DNA of 64,000 nucleotides from Streptomyces sp. CoH27 (GTDB lineage Bacteria > Actinomycetota > Actinomycetes > Streptomycetales > Streptomycetaceae): positions 298,589 to 362,588 of the forward strand of contig NZ_JAIQYY010000007.1 in the NCBI RefSeq assembly GCF_020181035.1, read 5' to 3'. This document shows, piece by piece, positions 8,383 through 15,831 of the stretch. The position numbers and the translations under genes were made by a program. Each line of letters opens with the position of its first letter. Within the stretch, counting starts at the first letter, position 1. The notes beneath the pieces were generated by a model that worked only from the letters and a program-made list of their open reading frames with translations, had not been told where the DNA came from and did not search any database.

Positions 8383-8477
8383 CGGGTCCCTTCACCTTCC
8401 CCTTCCCGGAGGCGAACCCTACCGGGGTGAAGAACACCGCGGGTGCCGGGTCCGAGGTTCGTGGGACGCTGGCCGGC

Positions 8478-9377
8478 ATGGGGAACGCGCGCAGGGAGCT
8501 GCTGGGGGCCGGCCGGCTGGTGCTGGACATCAGGGACCGGCCGGAGCCGCCGTCGCTCCGCTTCGAGACGGCGGACGACGGCAGGATGCTGCTGCTACGG
8601 CAGTCCGGGCGCCCGCTGCTGCTCGGCCGCTCGTTCGCCGACGGCGCCCCGTGCTGCCCCGAGCTGCATCTGCACCGCCTCGACGGCTACCGCTCGCCCC
8701 TGCCGCCCCTGTCGGCGGTGCAGCAGCGGTCGTCGTCCCTCAACTGGCCGCATCAGTACGCCCGTTGGCTGGAGGAGGCGACCGGGACACCGCTGCGCGA
8801 CGGCCGCTGGGAGCTGGCCCTGCGCACCGGATTCCCACCCGGCATCTGGGAGGAGGACCTGGTGCGGGAGTGGCCGGGCGGCGAACTCGGGTTGTACTGC
8901 GGCGGCGGCTGGCACGGTGTCGTTCCCCTGCGCTCGCTCTCGCCACCGGACTCCGGCCGGGTCAAGGCGCAGCGCAGACTCGTCCGCGAGGGCACGGTCG
9001 CCCCTGTCCTGCTGTGGTGGGTGACCTTCCTCGACGGCTGGCTCCTCCTGGACGGCCACGACCGGACGGTGGCGGCGCTGGCGGAGGGGCGCAGGCCGGA
9101 CTGTGTGGTGCTGACCCGGCTGCCCGCGGCCGGCGAGCAGTGGCGCGGGGCCGAGAAGATCGAGGAGGCGTACGAGCACCACATGAAGCGGCTCGCCGCC
9201 CTTCCCCCGGGGCCGGGGACCGAACGGCAGCGGGACCGCCTGGAGCGGGCCCACGGTGACACGCTCGCCGAGCTGCCGTACGCCTCCGTGTCCACCGGCA
9301 CCCACCCCCTGCCCGGCGGTGCCCCCGCCTGGCGCGCGCTCGCCCGTGCCGCGATGTTTCAATTCCCCGGTGACTGA
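8478..9377 (+). CDS. Conserved hypothetical protein
   Basis: This is a 299-residue soluble protein I cannot assign to a family. It is rich in Arg, Leu, Trp and acidic residues, has no signal peptide or membrane segment, and contains a central WPHQYARWLEEATG stretch and DGWLLLDGHDRTVAALAEG. The ATG at 8478 (MGNARRELL) is the best start, although the ribosome site is weak. Its stop overlaps the GTG of the PhzF-like gene by 8 bp, so the two are likely coupled and may act in the same process. Confidence 0.6.
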   Translation: MGNARRELLGAGRLVLDIRDRPEPPSLRFETADDGRMLLLRQSGRPLLLGRSFADGAPCCPELHLHRLDGYRSPLPPLSAVQQRSSSLNWPHQYARWLEEATGTPLRDGRWELALRTGFPPGIWEEDLVREWPGGELGLYCGGGWHGVVPLRSLSPPDSGRVKAQRRLVREGTVAPVLLWWVTFLDGWLLLDGHDRTVAALAEGRRPDCVVLTRLPAAGEQWRGAEKIEEAYEHHMKRLAALPPGPGTERQRDRLERAHGDTLAELPYASVSTGTHPLPGGAPAWRALARAAMFQFPGD

Positions 9378-10026
9378 CTACGACGTACTCCGCGTCTTCT
9401 GCGGACCGAACGGCGGCTACGGCAACGAACTCGGTGTCGTCCGCGACGGCTCGGTGCTGCCCGAGCGCGGCGACCGGCAGGAGCTGGCGGCCAAACTCGG
9501 CTTCAGCGAGACCGTGTTCGTGGACGACCCCGAGCGCGGCGTCATCGACATCTACACCCCCACCCTGCGGCTGCCCTTCGCCGGTCACCCCTGCGTCGGC
9601 ACCGCCTGGCTGCTCGACGTGCCCGAACTGGTCACCCCCGCCGGAGTCGTCGGAGTCCGGCTGGACGGCGAGTTCAGCTGGATCGAGGCGCGGGCGGAGT
9701 GGGCGCCGCCGCGCACCCTGCGGCAGTACGCCACCGCCGCCGAGGTCGACGCCCTTGACGTGCCCCCGCCCGGCGCGTGGATCTACGCCTGGGCCTGGGA
9801 GGACGAGGCGGCCGGCCGGATCCGCGCCCGCGCCTTCCCCGGCCGCGACGACGGCATCGACGAGGACGAGGCCACCGGCGCCGCCGCACTCCTGCTCACC
9901 GACCAGCTGGGCCGCGCCCTGAACATCACCCAGGGCAAGGGCTCCCAGATCCTCACCGCCCCCCAGCCGCACGGCTGGGTGGAGATCGGCGGACGGGTGT
10001 ACCTGGAACGCCAGCCGGAGCGCTAG
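9370..10026 (+). CDS. PhzF family isomerase/epimerase-like protein
   Basis: This 218-residue protein has the PhzF diaminopimelate-epimerase-like fold. The SETVF motif carries the position of the catalytic glutamate, PFAGHPCVGTA is the family signature, and DEATGAAA is the C-terminal turn. It is shorter than typical PhzF proteins (about 260-300 residues). The GTG start lies inside the previous gene (8-bp overlap). The TAG stop is part of a CTAG that is the left target-site copy of a MITE-like insertion. The substrate is unknown; similarity to phenazine PhzF does not imply phenazine synthesis here. Confidence 0.8.
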   Translation: MTDYDVLRVFCGPNGGYGNELGVVRDGSVLPERGDRQELAAKLGFSETVFVDDPERGVIDIYTPTLRLPFAGHPCVGTAWLLDVPELVTPAGVVGVRLDGEFSWIEARAEWAPPRTLRQYATAAEVDALDVPPPGAWIYAWAWEDEAAGRIRARAFPGRDDGIDEDEATGAAALLLTDQLGRALNITQGKGSQILTAPQPHGWVEIGGRVYLERQPER

Positions 10027-10272
10027 GCCCCGTCGTCAAACTCCCTCCCCCAGCCTTCGGCCGGGAGGTGCCCCCAGCCCCGCGGCGCCATGCACGCTCC
10101 CCCAGAGGGGGTACCCCCACTCGTCGCACCGGGCCCTGACCCACGTACGTCCAGTACGAGGGCCAGGGCCCGGCACGCCGATAGCACGCACCTACAGCGA
10201 CATCAGCTGCTCCGCAGCGGGCGCGAGGCCCGCCCTCCGGGCGGACGGCGGGAGTTTGACGACAGGACCTAG
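10023..10272. mobile_element. MITE-like element with CTAG target duplication
   Basis: The element spans 10027-10268 (242 bp) and is flanked by CTAG at 10023-10026 and 10269-10272. Its ends match as inverted repeats over 19 bp with two mismatches (left GCCCCGTCGTCAAACTCCC, right GTCCTGTCGTCAAACTCCC). It encodes no transposase. Internally it has GC-rich palindromes, including a CTCCCCCAGAGGGGG block. Ends and target fit a non-autonomous relative of an IS5-type element. The PhzF stop uses the left CTAG and the heme oxygenase stop uses the right one. Confidence 0.85.
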
Positions 10273-10916
10273 GCGCTCAGCGGAAACTCCTCGCCCAGCG
10301 CCCTGAACATCGCCGTGTTCAGGGCGAACGCCCGCTTGCACTCGGCGACCATCCGCTGCTTCTCCAGGTCGTCCACGGCTATCGCGTCCAGCAGTTCGCG
10401 GTAACTCCGCTTGAACGCGGCCGGGTTGGAGAGTCCCTCGAAGACGTAGAACCGAACCCCGTCGCCCTTCCTCGCGAAGCCCCACGTCCGCTCCGCCCGG
10501 TCCCGGATGATCTGGCCGCCGGACAGGTCGCCCAGATAGCGGGTGTAGTGGTGGGCGACGTAGCCGCCCGGCCAGCGCTCGGCGCACGCGCGGACCCGGT
10601 CCGCGTACGCCCGGGTCGCCGGCAGGGCGCTCAGCCCCGCCCGCCAGCCGGCGCCCCGCAGATGCGCCAGGTCCCGCTCCAGCGCCGGGAGGCGCAGCAG
10701 CTCCGGCCGGATGAAGGGGCCGGCCACCGGATCGGCCGCCAGCCGCCCGGCACCGCTCTCCAGTGCCTCGTACACGAACCACAGCTGCTCGGTGTAGCGC
10801 GCGTACGCCGCCACGCCCAGCCGGCCGCCGAGCAGATCGGTCATGAACGTCGAGGTCTCCGCCTCGGTGTGCTGCTCGTGGGACGCGGTACGGATGAGGG
10901 CCGAGAACGAGTTCAT
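10269..10916 (-). CDS. Heme oxygenase (biliverdin-producing)
   Basis: This 215-residue cytosolic enzyme of the HO-1/HmuO family opens heme to biliverdin, CO and ferrous iron, releasing iron and possibly supplying biliverdin for phytochromes. The proximal heme ligand is H16 in ASHEQHTEAE, and the distal-helix signature GDLSGGQ is present in YLGDLSGGQIIRD. The ATG at 10916 (MNSFSALIR) is preferred; an in-frame TTG lies five codons upstream. It follows map on the same strand, separated by a terminator and its own promoter with a palindrome. Its stop codon lies in the right CTAG of the MITE-like insertion. Confidence 0.92.
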   Translation of the reverse strand: MNSFSALIRTASHEQHTEAETSTFMTDLLGGRLGVAAYARYTEQLWFVYEALESGAGRLAADPVAGPFIRPELLRLPALERDLAHLRGAGWRAGLSALPATRAYADRVRACAERWPGGYVAHHYTRYLGDLSGGQIIRDRAERTWGFARKGDGVRFYVFEGLSNPAAFKRSYRELLDAIAVDDLEKQRMVAECKRAFALNTAMFRALGEEFPLSA

Positions 10917-10936
10917 GAAGCCACCGCCCAACGTTG

Positions 10937-10961
10937 CCGACAGGCTGTCGGTAAAATTCTA
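10937..10961 (-). promoter_or_regulatory. Heme oxygenase promoter with a 15-bp palindrome
   Basis: On the minus strand TAGAAT (10961-10956) is a good -10 hexamer. Immediately downstream, at the expected transcription start, lies the perfect palindrome CCGACAGGCTGTCGG (10937-10951). Its position suggests a repressor operator. It does not resemble the DtxR/IdeR iron box. The -35 region lies within the map terminator stem. Confidence 0.5.
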
Positions 10962-10968
10962 CAAGAGA

Positions 10969-10996
10969 GAGCCCGCCCTCCGCAGAGGACGGGCTC
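10969..10996 (-). terminator. Terminator of map
   Basis: GAGCCCGCCCTC (10969-10980), loop CGCA, GAGGACGGGCTC (10985-10996) gives a 12-bp stem with one mismatch. In the minus-strand transcript it lies about 10 nt after the map stop and is followed by a pyrimidine-rich TCTCTTGT. Confidence 0.75.
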
Positions 10997-11005
10997 ACGC
11001 AGCGC

Positions 11006-11863
11006 TCACGGCAGGGTCAGGATGTCCGCGCCCGTGTCCGTGACCACCAGCGTGTGTTCGAACTGGGCCGTCCGCTTGCGGTCCTTCGTCACGACCGTCC
11101 AGCCGTCGTCCCACACGTCGTACTCGTACGTGCCGAGCGTCAGCATCGGCTCGATCGTGAACGTCATGCCGGGCTGCATGACCGTCGTCGCGTGCGGGCT
11201 GTCGTAGTGCGGGATGATCAGCCCGGAGTGGAAGGAGGAGCTGATCCCGTGGCCGGTGAAGTCCCGCACCACCCCGTAGCCGAAGCGCTTGGCGTACGAC
11301 TCGATGACCCGGCCGATGATGTTGATCTGCCGGCCCGGCCTGACCGCCTTGATCGCGCGGTTCAGGGCCTCGCGGGTGCGCTCCACCAGCAGCCGGCTCT
11401 CCTCGTCGACGTCCCCGACCAGGTACGTGGCGTTGTTGTCGCCGTGCACCCCGCCGATGTACGCCGTCACGTCCAGGTTGACGATGTCGCCGTCGTTCAG
11501 GACCGTCGAGTCCGGGATGCCGTGGCAGATGACCTCGTTGACCGACGTGCACAGGGACTTGGGGAAGCCTCGGTAGCCCAGCGTGGACGGGTAGGCGCCG
11601 TGGTCGCACATGTAGTCGTGCGCGACCTTGTCCAGCTGGTCCGTGGTGACCCCGGGTGCGATGATCTTCGCGGCCTCCTCCATCGCCTGCGCGGCGATAC
11701 GGCCGGCGATCCGCATCGCCTCGACGGTCTCGGGGCTCTGCACCTCCGGTCCGGTGTACGGCGCCGGCGCGGGCTTGCCGACGTACTCGGGCCGGCGGAT
11801 GTTTCCGGGCACCGAGCGGGTGGGGGACAGCTCCCCTGGGACGAGCAGCGACTGGCCAGACAT
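11006..11863 (-). CDS. map: Type I methionyl aminopeptidase
   Basis: This 285-residue metalloprotease removes the initiator methionine from nascent proteins. The metal ligands are recognisable in order: two Asp in [15 protein letters not shown], His in TGHGISS, Glu in FTIEPML and Glu in QFEHTLV. An extra N-terminal segment of about 40 residues, with a Pro/Arg-rich [13 protein letters not shown], marks the long type I (class c) form known from mycobacteria. The start at [10 protein letters not shown] is supported by a leaderless promoter (TAGACT 7 nt before ATG 11863). A strong terminator follows the stop. Confidence 0.95.
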   Translation of the reverse strand: MSGQSLLVPGELSPTRSVPGNIRRPEYVGKPAPAPYTGPEVQSPETVEAMRIAGRIAAQAMEEAAKIIAPGVTTDQLDKVAHDYMCDHGAYPSTLGYRGFPKSLCTSVNEVICHGIPDSTVLNDGDIVNLDVTAYIGGVHGDNNATYLVGDVDEESRLLVERTREALNRAIKAVRPGRQINIIGRVIESYAKRFGYGVVRDFTGHGISSSFHSGLIIPHYDSPHATTVMQPGMTFTIEPMLTLGTYEYDVWDDGWTVVTKDRKRTAQFEHTLVVTDTGADILTLP

Positions 11864-11876
11864 GCCAGCGAGTCTA
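11864..11876 (-). promoter_or_regulatory. Leaderless-type promoter of map
   Basis: On the minus strand the -10 hexamer TAGACT (11876-11871) is followed by 7 nt and then the map ATG. There is no ribosome-binding site. Confidence 0.6.
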
Positions 11877-11921
11877 TCGAGCGGATATGGGGGAGCATGT
11901 CGTTGGCGAGAGGAGCTGGTC

Positions 11922-12155
11922 ATGGCCCTGTTCAAGAAGCGCACCGTCGGCAAGCCGGGTGAGTGGTACTACTGCCTGGAGCACAAGAAGGTCGAGGAGG
12001 GGCCGGAGTGCCCGGCCAAGGACCGCTTCGGGCCGTACGCCTCCCGGCAGGAGGCCGAGCACGCGATGGAGACCGCCGCCGAGCGCAACCTCCAGTGGGA
12101 GAACGACCCTCGCTGGCACGACGCGTCCGCGCGGGGCAGCGCCGACGACGAGTGA
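11922..12155 (+). CDS. Small conserved actinobacterial protein
   Basis: This is a 77-residue hydrophilic protein. It begins [18 protein letters not shown], has two Cys (in WYYCLEHKK and PECPAKDR), and then a segment ([16 protein letters not shown]) resembling the end of an SPOR-like fold. AGGAG at 11911-11915 sets the ATG. It is divergent from map across 58 bp and ends exactly where the convergent MFS gene ends (12155/12156). Function unknown; conservation near map is from memory. Confidence 0.7.
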   Translation: MALFKKRTVGKPGEWYYCLEHKKVEEGPECPAKDRFGPYASRQEAEHAMETAAERNLQWENDPRWHDASARGSADDE

Positions 12156-13475
12156 TCACGCGTGTACGGCCGTGTGCCGCTCGCGCATGCGGACCGCGTG
12201 CTCGTTGGTCCGGGCGTCGTACGTCATGAGGCCCGGCAGGCAGAGCGTGAGCAGGCCGACGGCGCCCGCGCAGGCCAGGCCGCCGGCGACGACCGAGGTC
12301 CGCAGGCCCGCCCAGGCGGCGAGGCCGCCCGCCCGGACCTGGCCGAGCTGGGGGCCGACCGAGTACGACAGCAGCTCGATCCCGGCGAGCCGGCCGCGCA
12401 GCTCGTCGGGGATCGTCTGGTTCCACATGGCGGCCCGGAAGATCCCGGAGACCATGTCGAAGCCGCCGCCGACGGTCAGGAAGAGCAGCACCAGCCACAC
12501 GTTCCCGCACAGCCCGGCCGCCGCGACCGCCAGGCCCCAGCCCGTGGCCGCCAGCACCACCATCAGCCCGTGCCGGTGCACCCGGGACGCCCAGCCGCTG
12601 GTCAGGCTCACCAGGAGGGAGCCGGCCGGGACGGACGCGTACATCAGGCCGAGCGCCCAGTCGGCGTGCAGTTCGTCCGCGAGGAACGGCAGCACGGCGA
12701 GCGGCATGGCCAGGGACATCGCCGCGAGGTCCACGACGTAGGTGCCGAGGAGCTCCTTGCGGCTCCACGCGTACCGGGCGCCCTCCAGGACCGCCGTCAG
12801 CGACGGCTTCGACGCCTCGTGGGCGGCGGGGGAGGGGGCGATCCGCACGATGTACGCCAGCGAGACCGCGAAGGTCAGCGCGTCGGCCGCGTAGGCCCAG
12901 CCGAGGCCCGCGTAGGCGACGACCACGCCCGCGAGCGCCGGGCCGGCGACTCCGCCGACGGTCCAGCGCAGGGAGTTCAGCGAGGCCGCGGCGGGCAGGT
13001 CGGCGTGGGCGACGATCCGGGGCCACAGCGAGTCCAGCGCCGGGCGCTGGATGGAGCCCAGGGCGGAGGAGAGCGCGGCGATGGCGTACAGCGGCCAGAG
13101 CGCGGGGTGCGGGAGCAGGGCGTTGACCAGCAGAACGGCACTCAGCAGGCCCTGACCGGCCTCCGTCCACACGATGAGCTTCCGCTTGTCCAGCGCGTCG
13201 GCGAGGGCACCGCCGTAGAGCCCGCACACGATGAGCGGCAACAGCTCCACGGCCCCGATCGCGCCCACCGCCGCCGTCGACCCCGTCAGGTCCTTCAGCT
13301 GGACGGGCACCGCCACGAAGGTCAGAAAACTGCCGAAGTTGCTGATCAGCCCTGATGTCCACAGCCGCCGGAAGTCCGCGGAGGCTTTCCAGGGGGCGAG
13401 GTCGGGAAGGAGTGCTCGGGCCACTGAGGCATGCTCGACGGGCGAGCGGCCTGGGGCAACCGCTTTTCCGCCCAC
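12156..13475 (-). CDS. MFS transporter, EntS/enterobactin-exporter-like
   Basis: This is a 439-residue 12-helix major facilitator of the MFS_3/EntS type, a group that includes siderophore and drug exporters. Recognisable segments are FRRLWTSGLISNFGSFLT in helix 1, ADALDKRK in the cytoplasmic loop, and RAAMWNQTIPDELRGRLAG in the second half. I use the GTG at 13475; a shorter start at an internal GTG (VARALLPDL) is possible because no clear ribosome site marks either one. No siderophore genes are nearby, so the substrate is open. Its 5' side faces a repeat-rich gap. Confidence 0.82.
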   Translation of the reverse strand: MGGKAVAPGRSPVEHASVARALLPDLAPWKASADFRRLWTSGLISNFGSFLTFVAVPVQLKDLTGSTAAVGAIGAVELLPLIVCGLYGGALADALDKRKLIVWTEAGQGLLSAVLLVNALLPHPALWPLYAIAALSSALGSIQRPALDSLWPRIVAHADLPAAASLNSLRWTVGGVAGPALAGVVVAYAGLGWAYAADALTFAVSLAYIVRIAPSPAAHEASKPSLTAVLEGARYAWSRKELLGTYVVDLAAMSLAMPLAVLPFLADELHADWALGLMYASVPAGSLLVSLTSGWASRVHRHGLMVVLAATGWGLAVAAAGLCGNVWLVLLFLTVGGGFDMVSGIFRAAMWNQTIPDELRGRLAGIELLSYSVGPQLGQVRAGGLAAWAGLRTSVVAGGLACAGAVGLLTLCLPGLMTYDARTNEHAVRMRERHTAVHA

Positions 13476-13521
13476 GCGGCCGCCCGTCCCGGTCGTCCGG
13501 GAGGGCGCCGGAGGGGCCAGG

Positions 13522-13791
13522 GGGTGTCGTTCGGATCATCCCGGCGTCGCGGGCCCTGGCACGCACTCCCCCAGAGGGGGCACCCCCAGCGGCGTTGTCG
13601 TCGGTCGCCGACTCCCCCACGCTCGAACGGGGCTCGAACGGGGCTCGCGCGGGGAGGACCCCCACGCGTCGCCCGCCGCGGCAGCGGCTGATGTCACGGC
13701 CTCCTCCGCCGTGCAGCTGCACGCACCAGACCCCGCTCGGGTCGGCCACAAGGCACCGCTCGGCACGGCCAAGCTGATCCCAACGACACCC
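13522..13791. mobile_element. Second MITE-like element, GGGTGTCGTT ends
   Basis: A left end beginning GGGTGTCGTTCGGATCATC and a right end reading GGGTGTCGTTGGGATCAGC on the other strand match at 17 of 19 positions, 270 bp apart. No transposase is present and I cannot see a target duplication. The interior has CTCCCCCAGAGGGGG, also found in the element at 10.0 kb, and a GCTCGAACGGG repeat (13621-13647). It is probably an old non-autonomous insertion. Confidence 0.55.
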
Positions 13792-13854
13792 ACTCGGCAG
13801 CGGTGGGGCGGGGCTCGACGGAGCGGCCTGGTGCGGTGGCCCGTTGTCGTCGCG

Positions 13855-14228
13855 CCCGCCCGCCCGCGCCGTCTCGGGCCGTTCGGTCAAGCCTCGGCCG
13901 GGCCGGCGGGCGGACGCAGTTCGGCCGAGCCGGGTGGGCGGGCGTGTCACCAAGGGGCCGGGGGCGGTGCCGTCAGGGCTTCCGCGAGGCGGGACAAGCG
14001 GTCACGGAAGCCCCGCCGAGCCCTCGGCGAGCCGCCGTTCTCGCCCGCCGCCGCACCCGCCCGCCCGCGCCGTCTCGGGCCGTTCGGTCAAGCCTCGGCC
14101 GGGCCGGGTGGGCGGGCGTGTCACCAAGGGGCCGGGGGCGGTGCCGTCAGGGCTTCCGCGAGGCGGGACAAGCGGTCACGGAAGCCCCGCCGAGCCCTCG
14201 GCGAGCCGCCGTTCTCGCCCGCCGCCGC
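13855..14228. repeat. Tandem duplication of a gene 3' end (about 200 bp)
   Basis: Copy 1 (13855-14054) and copy 2 (14056-14228) are nearly identical except for a 27-bp segment near 13905-13931 present only in copy 1. Copy 2 contains the last 36 or so codons and stop of the minus-strand gene ending at 14121. Copy 1 repeats those codons and the stop (at 13947-13949) downstream. The GGCCGGGCC/GGCCGAGCC repeats flanking the 27-bp segment suggest slippage. Confidence 0.85.
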
Positions 14229-14717
14229 GCCGACCAGGTGCTGGACCGTGTCCAGGTCCAACTCCGCCCCCTCCGGCACCGCCAGCGACTCATGGGCCAT
14301 CGCGGCCAGCTCGCCCTCGTCCGCGCCCAGCGCCAGCACCGTCACCCCGGCCCGCCGGGCCGCGTGCACGTGTTCCAGCAGCGGCGCGGGCTCCTCGGGC
14401 GCCACGACCAGCAGCGTCTCACCGCGCCGTGCCGCCTCGATCCGGCCCGGTCCGACGGCCAGGTGGGGCGGGTCCGAGGGGCGCACCCGGTGCCGTACGA
14501 GCGTCGGCGCCAGCTCCGGCGTACCCGACCACGCGGCCTCGTCCACCAGATGCGCCGCCAGGTGCCACGGCTCGTACTCCGGCGTGCCCACCAGCAGCAG
14601 CCCGCCCCCGTGCGCCACCACCGATCCGCGCAGCACCCCCGCGAACCTCCGGGTGGCCCCCAGCCACTCCGTCCCGGCGAGCACTTCGCGCAGCAACGCG
14701 ACCCGTACGGCGTCCAT
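14121..14717 (-). CDS. Conserved hypothetical protein, SIS-like fold suspected
   Basis: This is a 198-residue soluble protein. Residues about 95-150 (GETLLVVAPEEPAPLLEHVHAARRAGVTVLALG in outline) resemble the second half of a sugar-isomerase (SIS) domain, and HGGGLLLVGTPEY near residue 38 could be the first strand, but I cannot confirm the family. No catalytic role is inferred. AGGA lies about 8 nt before the ATG at 14717. The 3' end is duplicated in tandem just downstream. It is divergent from the F420 reductase gene. Confidence 0.6.
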   Translation of the reverse strand: MDAVRVALLREVLAGTEWLGATRRFAGVLRGSVVAHGGGLLLVGTPEYEPWHLAAHLVDEAAWSGTPELAPTLVRHRVRPSDPPHLAVGPGRIEAARRGETLLVVAPEEPAPLLEHVHAARRAGVTVLALGADEGELAAMAHESLAVPEGAELDLDTVQHLVGAAAGENGGSPRARRGFRDRLSRLAEALTAPPPAPW

Positions 14718-14814
14718 GCGCCCGCATCCTGCCGCAACCGGCCACCTATGACGCCCGGTTCACCCGGAATTCGCCCGCCCCGGGGACATGACATCCATCA
14801 GTTCGTCCGGGACG

Positions 14815-14827
14815 TAGAGTCGGGCCC
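14815..14827 (+). promoter_or_regulatory. Leaderless-type promoter of the F420 reductase gene
   Basis: The -10 hexamer TAGAGT (14815-14820) is followed by 7 nt and the ATG at 14828, with no ribosome-binding site. Confidence 0.6.
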
Positions 14828-15532
14828 ATGACCTCTACGACCTCTTCCGACAAGGCCCCCGCCAAGGACCCCTGGGACCTGCCCGACGTGTCCGGGTACG
14901 TCGTCGGCGTCCTCGGCGGGACCGGCCCGCAGGGCAAGGGCCTCGCCTACCGCCTCGCCCGGGCCGGCCAGAAGGTGATCATCGGCTCCCGGTCCGCCGA
15001 GCGGGCGCAGGCCGCCGCCGGGGAACTCGGGCACGGCGTCGAGGGCGCCGACAACGCCGAGACCGCGCGCCGCAGCGACATCGTGATCGTCGCCGTACCG
15101 TGGGACGGCCACGGTGACACGCTGACGGCCCTGCGCGAGGACCTGTCCGGCAAGCTCGTCGTCGACTGCGTCAACCCGCTCGGCTTCGACAAGAAGGGCG
15201 CCTACGCCCTCAAGCCCGAGGAGGGCAGCGCCGCCGAGCAGGCCGCTGCCCTGCTGCCGGACTCCCGGGTCACCGCCGCCTTCCACCACCTGTCCGCCGT
15301 CCTGCTCCAGGACCCCGAGATCGACGAGATCGACACCGATGTCATGGTGCTCGGCGAGCAGCGGGCCGACGTGGAGATCGTGCAGGCCCTCGCCGGGCGC
15401 ATCCCCGGCATGCGCGGCATCTTCGCCGGGCGGCTGCGCAACGCCCACCAGGTCGAGTCGCTCGTCGCGAACCTGATCTCCGTCAACCGCCGCTACAAGG
15501 CACACGCCGGGCTCCGCCTCACCGACGTGTGA
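14828..15532 (+). CDS. npdG: NADPH-dependent F420 reductase
   Basis: This 234-residue enzyme transfers hydride between NADPH and the deazaflavin cofactor F420, supplying reduced F420 for F420-dependent reductases in antibiotic and xenobiotic metabolism. The dinucleotide-binding segment GVLGGTGPQGKGLA lies in the family's characteristic place and is followed by IIGSRSAERA, which contacts the NADPH phosphate. Length and end-to-end pattern match Fno/NpdG. An N-terminal extension of about 20 residues precedes the Rossmann fold. The start is set by the leaderless promoter. A perfect hairpin follows the stop. Confidence 0.92.
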   Translation: MTSTTSSDKAPAKDPWDLPDVSGYVVGVLGGTGPQGKGLAYRLARAGQKVIIGSRSAERAQAAAGELGHGVEGADNAETARRSDIVIVAVPWDGHGDTLTALREDLSGKLVVDCVNPLGFDKKGAYALKPEEGSAAEQAAALLPDSRVTAAFHHLSAVLLQDPEIDEIDTDVMVLGEQRADVEIVQALAGRIPGMRGIFAGRLRNAHQVESLVANLISVNRRYKAHAGLRLTDV

Positions 15533-15538
15533 GCGGAT

Positions 15539-15571
15539 GGGGGACACTGGTGGGCGCCAGCAGTGTCCCCC
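15539..15571 (+). terminator. Hairpin after the F420 reductase gene
   Basis: GGGGGACACTG (15539-15549) pairs perfectly with CAGTGTCCCCC (15561-15571) across an 11-nt loop, 7 nt after the stop codon. There is no T-tract, as is usual for Streptomyces terminators. Confidence 0.65.
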
Positions 15572-15606
15572 ACAGCACTCGAACACAACACCCGAAAGCG
15601 ACTCCG

Positions 15607-15831
15607 ATGCCCCTCTCGCCCCCACCCGCCCAGACCCGGCGGCTCGCCCTCTACGCCCTGGTCGTCTGCGCCCTCGCCGTGGCCGCCGCCGTCGTCTCCT
15701 TCGTCCAGGGCAGCTGGCTGGGGATCGTCTGGGTGCTGCTGGCGGGCCTGTCGTCCAACATGGCCTGGTACTACACCAAGCGTGGCCGGCAGGCGCGGGC
15801 CGCCGGGCAGGGCGAGTCCGTCACGGGCTGA
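15607..15831 (+). CDS. Small two-helix membrane protein
   Basis: This is a 74-residue protein with two predicted transmembrane helices (about residues 12-32 and 37-54) and a basic C-terminal tail. It has no recognised family. The ATG at 15607 is the only reasonable start (MPLSPPPAQTRR). Its last 11 bp overlap the end of the convergent site-2 protease gene. Function unknown. Confidence 0.6.
   Translation: MPLSPPPAQTRRLALYALVVCALAVAAAVVSFVQGSWLGIVWVLLAGLSSNMAWYYTKRGRQARAAGQGESVTG

Noticed and set aside
9370..10026. Phenazine biosynthesis (PhzF)
   Set aside because: Only the fold family is supported; no other phz genes are in the window and the protein is short.
12156..13475. Siderophore export as the role of the EntS-like transporter
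   Set aside because: No siderophore synthesis, receptor or iron-box sequence is adjacent; family resemblance alone is not enough.
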